Shown: positions 59,489 to 64,000 of the stretch, piece by piece
Numbering within the stretch: the first letter of the stretch is position 1
Layout of the letters: every line of letters begins with the position of its first letter
DNA from: Corynebacterium sp. Marseille-P3884
Lineage (GTDB): Bacteria; Actinomycetota; Actinomycetes; Mycobacteriales; Mycobacteriaceae
Direction: 5' to 3'
Assembly: GCF_017942225.1 (NCBI RefSeq)
Contig: NZ_JAGKSD010000012.1
Span: 1 to 64,000 of the forward strand
Length of the DNA stretch: 64,000 nt
Translations under genes and position numbers: made by a program
The notes under the pieces: generated by a model
What the model was told of the DNA's origin: nothing
What the model saw: the letters and a program-made list of their open reading frames with translations, nothing else
Database searches by the model: none

Positions 59489-60634
59489 GTGATCCGTAAC
59501 ATCAAGCGCACTGCAGCAGTCGCAGGCATTGCTGCACTGACCTCCATGACCCTCGTCGCTTGCGGCGACTCCAACGAGAATGGCACCGACGACGCCAAGG
59601 GCGGCGAGAACAACGCTTCCGAGGGCCAGGACGCTGGCTCCATCGAGGGCCTGTCTGGTCAGACCGGCCAGCTCGTCGCCGAGGGTGCTACCTCCCAGAA
59701 GAACGCTATGGAGTACTTCGGCGTTCGCTACTCCGAGGCTGTTCCCGGTGCGAACCTCGCGTACAACGCGACCGGCTCTGGCAAGGGCATCAAGAACTTC
59801 ACCGGTAACCAGGCTGTCTTCGCTGGCTCTGACTCCCCGCTGAAGGAGGACAAGGGCGAGGTCGAGGCTGCCAAGGAGCGTTGCGGTGGCAACGACGCAT
59901 GGCACCTGCCGATGGTCATCGGCCCGGTCGCTATCGCTTACAACATCGAGGGCGTTGACGAGCTGAACCTGACCGTCGACAACATCGTCGAGATCTTCAA
60001 CGGCACCATCAAGAACTGGAACGACCCGAAGATCGCCGAGAACAACGACGGCGTCGAGCTGCCGGACCAGAACATCTCCGTGATCTACCGCTCCGATGAG
60101 TCCGGTACCTCCGACAACTTCCAGAAGTTCCTGGCTGCTGCTTCCGATGGCAAGTGGACCGGCGAGGGCAAGGCATTCCCGAAGGAGGTCGGTGTCGGTA
60201 AGGATGGCTCCACCTCTGTGGCTGAGGAAGTCAACGCTACCCCGGGTGCTATCACCTACGTCGAGTCCGGCTACGCACGTGACCTCGACCTCGGTGTCGC
60301 CAACATCGACTTCGGTGGCGGCCCGGTTGAGCTGTCCGACGAGACCGTCAACAAGGCTCTGGACAACGTCCAGTTCAAGTCCGAGGGCAACGACATGGTC
60401 GTCGACTCCAAGGCTCTGTTCGCTTCCCACGACGGTGGCGCATACCCGCTCGTCCTGACCACCTACGAGATCGTCTGCTCCAAGGGCTACGACGAGGAGA
60501 CCAAGAACATGGTGAAGGACTTCCTCACCGTCGTCCTCGAGTCCCAGGACGAAGAGCTCGCTGACGCCGGCTTCATCCCGGTCAAGGGCGAGTTCGCCGA
60601 GAAGCTGAAGGCTTCCGTCGACGCTATCTCCTAA
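59489..60634 (+). CDS. pstS: phosphate ABC transporter substrate-binding lipoprotein
   Basis: 381 residues from GTG 59489 with GGAAAGG upstream. Lipobox LVAC (ALTSMTLVACGDSNEN). Phosphate-binding features: GATSQKNAMEYFG, ATGSGKGIKNF, FAGSDSPLKED and SDESGTSDNFQKFL. Captures phosphate outside the membrane for PstCAB. Strong codon bias and two hairpins after the stop suggest higher expression than the rest of the operon. No dispersed 11-mer in the pst genes. Confidence 0.96.
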   Translation: MIRNIKRTAAVAGIAALTSMTLVACGDSNENGTDDAKGGENNASEGQDAGSIEGLSGQTGQLVAEGATSQKNAMEYFGVRYSEAVPGANLAYNATGSGKGIKNFTGNQAVFAGSDSPLKEDKGEVEAAKERCGGNDAWHLPMVIGPVAIAYNIEGVDELNLTVDNIVEIFNGTIKNWNDPKIAENNDGVELPDQNISVIYRSDESGTSDNFQKFLAAASDGKWTGEGKAFPKEVGVGKDGSTSVAEEVNATPGAITYVESGYARDLDLGVANIDFGGGPVELSDETVNKALDNVQFKSEGNDMVVDSKALFASHDGGAYPLVLTTYEIVCSKGYDEETKNMVKDFLTVVLESQDEELADAGFIPVKGEFAEKLKASVDAIS

Positions 60635-60651
60635 GGCCTAAGCGTCACACG

Positions 60652-60716
60652 TACCCAGTCTCACAGTCTGGGTAAGACAACATGCCCCCTGCTGCCGCTG
60701 TGAGCCGGGGGCATGT
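60652..60716. terminator. two hairpins between pstS and pstC
   Basis: Hairpin 1: TACCCAG/CTGGGTA (60652-60674). Hairpin 2: 10-bp ACATGCCCCC/GGGGGCATGT (60680-60716). No T run follows, so they probably attenuate or stabilise the pstS 3' end and do not fully terminate. Confidence 0.75.
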
Positions 60717-60836
60717 TCACGTGGTGGGTGCGGCTCGGAGACCGACAACGGTGTCGGCCGTATGCCCCGACAAAAGGCGGGGGAGCGTCCACGCTCTTCC
60801 GCACACTGACTTTCACTATTCAAAGGAATCGTCACT

Positions 60837-61901
60837 ATGGCTGACAACGAATTGCCGGATAACGCTCGCGCCGGCTCCGTGACCAGCGCCGACCCGATCG
60901 GTGGCTCGTCGCAGGCGACGCCTGTAGAAACGGACCGGGATGACTCTGCCGCTGTGGGCACCGCAGGTGGCGGTGCTGGCGTGAAGCGTCCGGGCGACCG
61001 CGTCTTCGAATCGCTCTCCACCATTTCCGCCGCTCTGATCACCGTCATCATCATCGCGATCGGTCTGTTCCTCCTGATTCAGGCCTTCAATCCGCTGCGC
61101 CTGAACAAAGAGAACTTCTTCACCTACGGAGGTGACTGGCAGACCGCGAACCTGGAGGAGATGAAGTTCGGTATTCCGAACCTCTTCTTCACCACGATCA
61201 CGGTCTCGATCATCGCTCTGCTCCTCGCAATGCCGATCGCCCTCGGCATTGCGATCTTCCTCTCCAACTACGCGCCGAAGAAGCTGGTGCGTCCGCTGGC
61301 GACACTCGTCGACATGCTCGCGGCTGTCCCGTCGATCGTTTACGGTCTGTGGGGCGCGCAGGTGCTCGGTCCGAAGCTCTCCGGCTTCTACGAGTGGATC
61401 CACTCCTGGGGCGGCGACTTCTTCCTGTTCAAGCAGTACCAAAACTCCCCGTCGTTCGCGACGGGCGGCAACATGCTCACCGGTGGCATCGTCCTGGCGA
61501 TCATGATTCTGCCGATCATCGCGGCGACCACCCGCGAAATCTTCGTGCAGACCCCTCCGGGACAGATCGAGTCCGCCCTGGCACTGGGCGCGACCCGCTG
61601 GGAAGTCATCCGCATGACTGTTCTTCCGTTCGGTATGTCCGGCTACATCGCCGGCTCCATGCTGGGCCTCGGTCGTGCGCTGGGCGAAACCATGGCGCTC
61701 TACATGGTCATCCCGACCGGCCCGGAATTCCGCGGTTCGCTTTTCGATGGCGGCTCGACCTTCGCAACCGCCATCGCGAGTGCCTCGGCAGAGTTCAACA
61801 ACCCGACTTCCGCTGGTGCGTACATCTCCGCGGGTCTGGTGCTGTTCCTGCTGACCTTCATCGTCAACTCGGTCGCTCGTGCGATCGTCAACAAGAAGTA
61901 G
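60837..61901 (+). CDS. pstC: phosphate ABC transporter permease PstC
   Basis: 354 residues. Cytoplasmic N-terminal 55 residues, then six hydrophobic segments with the permease loop EIFVQTPPGQIESALALGATRWEVIRMTVLP and GLGRALGETMALYMVI. ATG 60837 with AAAGGA upstream. Confidence 0.95.
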   Translation: MADNELPDNARAGSVTSADPIGGSSQATPVETDRDDSAAVGTAGGGAGVKRPGDRVFESLSTISAALITVIIIAIGLFLLIQAFNPLRLNKENFFTYGGDWQTANLEEMKFGIPNLFFTTITVSIIALLLAMPIALGIAIFLSNYAPKKLVRPLATLVDMLAAVPSIVYGLWGAQVLGPKLSGFYEWIHSWGGDFFLFKQYQNSPSFATGGNMLTGGIVLAIMILPIIAATTREIFVQTPPGQIESALALGATRWEVIRMTVLPFGMSGYIAGSMLGLGRALGETMALYMVIPTGPEFRGSLFDGGSTFATAIASASAEFNNPTSAGAYISAGLVLFLLTFIVNSVARAIVNKK

Positions 61902-61910
61902 GTGTATGAC

Positions 61911-62930
61911 ATGAGCACTGCATACCCCGGTAAGAATTCTGGCGAGTCCAAGAAGGTCACCAAGGTGACAGAGACCGCCCCGGCCGAGACCGCGGCTGGC
62001 ACCACCGCAGCTACCACGACCGCGACCCGCGAGAAGGCTACCGCGACCAGCGGCAGCCCATTCACCCACATCTCCTCATCCCGCAAGACCATGAACTCCT
62101 TCATGGGCGGACTGATGTGGGTCGCGATGATCCTCGCCCTCATCCCACTGCTCTGGCTGCTGTTCACGCTGGTGTCCCGCGGCTACGAGGCCATCTTGAA
62201 CCCGGACTGGTGGACCCAGGACATGATCGGCGTTCGTGCCCGCCGTGAAGGCGGCGGCGCCCTGCACGCCATCGCCGGTACCCTCATGCAGACGCTGATC
62301 GCGTCGCTGTTCTCCATTCCGATCGGTATCTTCACCGCTATCTACCTGGTGGAGTACTCCAATGGCAGCAAGCTGGGCAAGCTGACCACCTTCATGGTGG
62401 ACATCCTGTCCGGTGTCCCGTCCATCGTTGCCGCTCTGTTCGTCTACGCCCTCTGGATCACCATCCTCGGCCAGCAGCGCTCCGGCTTCGCCGTGTCGCT
62501 CTCGCTGATCTTGCTGATGGTCCCGGTGGTGGTGCGCAACACCGAGGAGATGCTCCGCGTTGTTCCGATGGATCTCCGCGAGGCGTCCTATGCCCTCGGC
62601 GTCCCGAAGTGGAAGACCATTGCACGCATCGTGCTGCCGACGGCACTGTCCGGCATCGTTACCGGCATCATGCTGGCCATCGCCCGCGTCATGGGTGAGT
62701 CCGCTCCGGTGCTGATCCTTGTCGGCTCCACGCCGCAGCTGAACTGGATCCACCTGTTCGGTCAGCCGCAGTCTTCGCTTCCGCTGTTCATGCTCGATAT
62801 GTGGAAGTCCGGTTCTGCACAGCCGGTCATGGACCGCCTGTGGGGCGCAGCCCTCACCCTGGTCATCCTCGTCGTTGTCCTGAACCTCCTGGCACGTTTC
62901 ATTGCCGCGAAGTTCTCGGTCAAGAAATAA
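61911..62930 (+). CDS. pstA: phosphate ABC transporter permease PstA
   Basis: 339 residues from ATG 61911; a GTG directly after the pstC stop (61902) is the alternative. Thr/Ala-rich N-terminal extension of about 50 residues, then six helices with LIPLLWLLFTLVSRGYEAI, ASYALGVPKWKTIARIVLPTALSGIVTGIMLAIARVMGESAP. Pairs with PstC. Confidence 0.95.
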   Translation: MSTAYPGKNSGESKKVTKVTETAPAETAAGTTAATTTATREKATATSGSPFTHISSSRKTMNSFMGGLMWVAMILALIPLLWLLFTLVSRGYEAILNPDWWTQDMIGVRARREGGGALHAIAGTLMQTLIASLFSIPIGIFTAIYLVEYSNGSKLGKLTTFMVDILSGVPSIVAALFVYALWITILGQQRSGFAVSLSLILLMVPVVVRNTEEMLRVVPMDLREASYALGVPKWKTIARIVLPTALSGIVTGIMLAIARVMGESAPVLILVGSTPQLNWIHLFGQPQSSLPLFMLDMWKSGSAQPVMDRLWGAALTLVILVVVLNLLARFIAAKFSVKK

Positions 62931-62966
62931 GTCGCCCCGCCTAACATTCCCATCTAGGAGAAACTA

Positions 62967-63743
62967 ATGTCTATCAAGCTCCAGCTGAACGACCTCGACA
63001 TTTACTACGGCGACTTCCACGCCGTCCAGAGCGTCAACATGGATATCCCCGCACAGGCTGTGACCGCATTCATCGGTCCGTCCGGCTGCGGTAAGTCCAC
63101 CGTGCTTCGCACCCTGAACCGCATGCACGAGGTCATCCCGAACGCGTCCGTCGACGGCGAAGTGCTTCTCGACGGCCACGACATCTACGCCAAGAACGTC
63201 GACCCGGTGGCTGTCCGTAACACCATCGGCATGGTGTTCCAGAAGGCGAACCCGTTCCCGACCATGTCCATCGAGGACAACGTTGTCGCCGGCCTGAAGC
63301 TGTCCGGCGAGAAGAACAAGAAGAAGCTCAAGGAGGTCGCTGAGCGCTCCCTGCGTGGCGCGAACCTCTGGGACGAGGTCAAGGACCGTCTGGATAAGCC
63401 GGGCGGCGGCCTCTCCGGTGGTCAGCAGCAGCGTCTGTGCATCGCTCGCGCGATCGCAGTCCAGCCTGAGGTCCTGCTCATGGACGAGCCGTGTTCCGCA
63501 CTGGACCCGATCTCCACCCTCGCTGTGGAGGACCTGATCCACGAGCTGAAGGATGAGTACACCATCGTCATCGTGACGCACAACATGCAGCAGGCAGCTC
63601 GTGTGTCCGACAAGACCGCGTTCTTCTCCCTCGAGGCGACCGGTAAGCCGGGCCACCTCGTCGAGTTCAACGACACCAACACGATCTTCGAGAACCCTGA
63701 GCGCAAGGAGACCGAGGATTACATCGCTGGCCGCTTCGGCTAA
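62967..63743 (+). CDS. pstB: phosphate ABC transporter ATPase PstB
   Basis: 258 residues. Walker [11 protein letters not shown]-loop [14 protein letters not shown], signature [14 protein letters not shown], Walker [13 protein letters not shown] and His switch [20 protein letters not shown] ribosome-binding site. Last gene of pstSCAB. Confidence 0.97.
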   Translation: MSIKLQLNDLDIYYGDFHAVQSVNMDIPAQAVTAFIGPSGCGKSTVLRTLNRMHEVIPNASVDGEVLLDGHDIYAKNVDPVAVRNTIGMVFQKANPFPTMSIEDNVVAGLKLSGEKNKKKLKEVAERSLRGANLWDEVKDRLDKPGGGLSGGQQQRLCIARAIAVQPEVLLMDEPCSALDPISTLAVEDLIHELKDEYTIVIVTHNMQQAARVSDKTAFFSLEATGKPGHLVEFNDTNTIFENPERKETEDYIAGRFG

Positions 63744-63758
63744 GCCATTTCGCGCAGC

Positions 63759-63799
63759 AGCCCCCGCTAGGATTCGTTCCTACCGGGGGCTTACGCTTT
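63759..63799. terminator. terminator after pstB
   Basis: 13-bp stem AGCCCCCGCTAGG/CCTACCGGGGGCT (one mismatch) with CTTTT shortly after; lies between convergent pstB and phoU and may serve both. Confidence 0.85.
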
Positions 63800-63802
63800 T
63801 CC

Positions 63803-63813
63803 GCTTATCGACG
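63803..63813 (+). repeat. intergenic copy of the dispersed 11-mer
   Basis: Exact GCTTATCGACG between the pstB terminator and the phoU stop, the only perfect copy outside a gene. Evidence that the word does not depend on coding. Confidence 0.9.
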
Positions 63814-63819
63814 TCGCGC

Positions 63820-64000
63820 CTACCGCCCCCGCCCGAAGTACCTTTCCAGTTCCCGGAAGCGTTCGTTCATCTCAACCTCGTGGCCGTCTGCGTCCTTTTT
63901 GCGCACGTAGCGCTCGGGTGTGAGTCCGGTGACGAGGTAGACAATGCGAGCGGCCACGTTGACGCAGTGGTCGGCGTAGCGCTCGAAATAGCGCCCGAGC
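63820..64000 (-). CDS. phoU: PhoU phosphate-transport regulator, 3' part (runs off window)
   Basis: C-terminal 59 codons. The translated sequence includes GRYFERYADHCVNVAARIVY, LVTGLTPERYV and a basic/charged end FRELERYFGRGR. The ERYADHCVNVAARIVYLVTG stretch matches the metal-binding last helix of PhoU, the negative regulator of Pst signalling. The 5' end lies beyond the window. Opposite to pstB, as in C. glutamicum. Confidence 0.9.
   Translation of the reverse strand, partial: LGRYFERYADHCVNVAARIVYLVTGLTPERYVRKKDADGHEVEMNERFRELERYFGRGR

Overview
The window is a high-GC actinobacterial chromosome segment, almost certainly from a Corynebacterium. The gene order matches what I remember of C. 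glutamicum: lysS, clpC, mutY, carbonic anhydrase, disA-radA, carD-ispD-ispF, cysS-rlmB, ipsA, otsB-otsA, thrE, phoR-phoS, purD-purB-purC, purSQL, purF-purM, mshD, pstSCAB, phoU. Mycothiol synthase, DUF3073 and many apparently leaderless starts also fit this group. It is not C. glutamicum itself, because several genes differ or are inserted.

Layout. Bases 1-283 do not look like genome: AT-rich sequence, 46 T in a row, then two abutting near-copies of the Tn5/Nextera mosaic end. Bases 368-9060 hold a J-domain-like membrane protein, a lipoprotein, lysS, a TM2 protein, ptsI, an HNH nuclease, a small membrane protein and a catabolic-type ornithine carbamoyltransferase. clpC (9.3-12.1 kb) has a ClgR-type operator upstream. 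Two tandem secreted lipases and a 56-residue DUF4236 protein follow. 15.2-22.8 kb carries repair and nucleotide-signalling genes (mutY, disA, radA), carbonic anhydrase, carD and the MEP-pathway genes ispD-ispF. 22.9-25.3 kb is an apparent insertion of three paralogous secreted beta-rich proteins. 25.3-34.2 kb has cysS, rlmB, a secreted-type esterase fold, ipsA, a trehalose operon that includes a histone-H1-like protein, and thrE; tRNA-Thr(UGU) follows. 34.6-43.3 kb has the phosphate two-component system, purD, purB, purC and an oligopeptidase. 43.3-46.8 kb includes a zinc ABC transporter with a Zur-like operator. 46.9-54.8 kb is purine synthesis (purSQL, purF, purM). 54.8-59.3 kb has ygfZ, pabC, a nitrobindin-like protein, a DUF2993 protein and mshD. 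The window ends with pstSCAB and the 3' part of phoU on the opposite strand.

How parts connect. PhoR-PhoS and the Pst transporter with PhoU form one phosphate-starvation circuit split between 35 and 64 kb. Seven purine genes (purD, B, C, S, Q, L, with F and M) lie in four nearby transcription units. OtsA and OtsB make trehalose beside the inositol-responsive regulator IpsA, and mycothiol synthase at 58 kb uses an inositol-derived substrate.

Most striking signal. The 11-mer GCTTATCGACG occurs 29 times, with 6 further copies of GCTTAACGACG, about one per 1.8 kb on both strands. It lies inside genes in five of six reading frames and also between genes, so the DNA word, not a protein motif, is what is conserved. 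I do not recognise it. It resembles in behaviour the genome-wide words used for DNA uptake, recombination or chromosome segregation in other bacteria.
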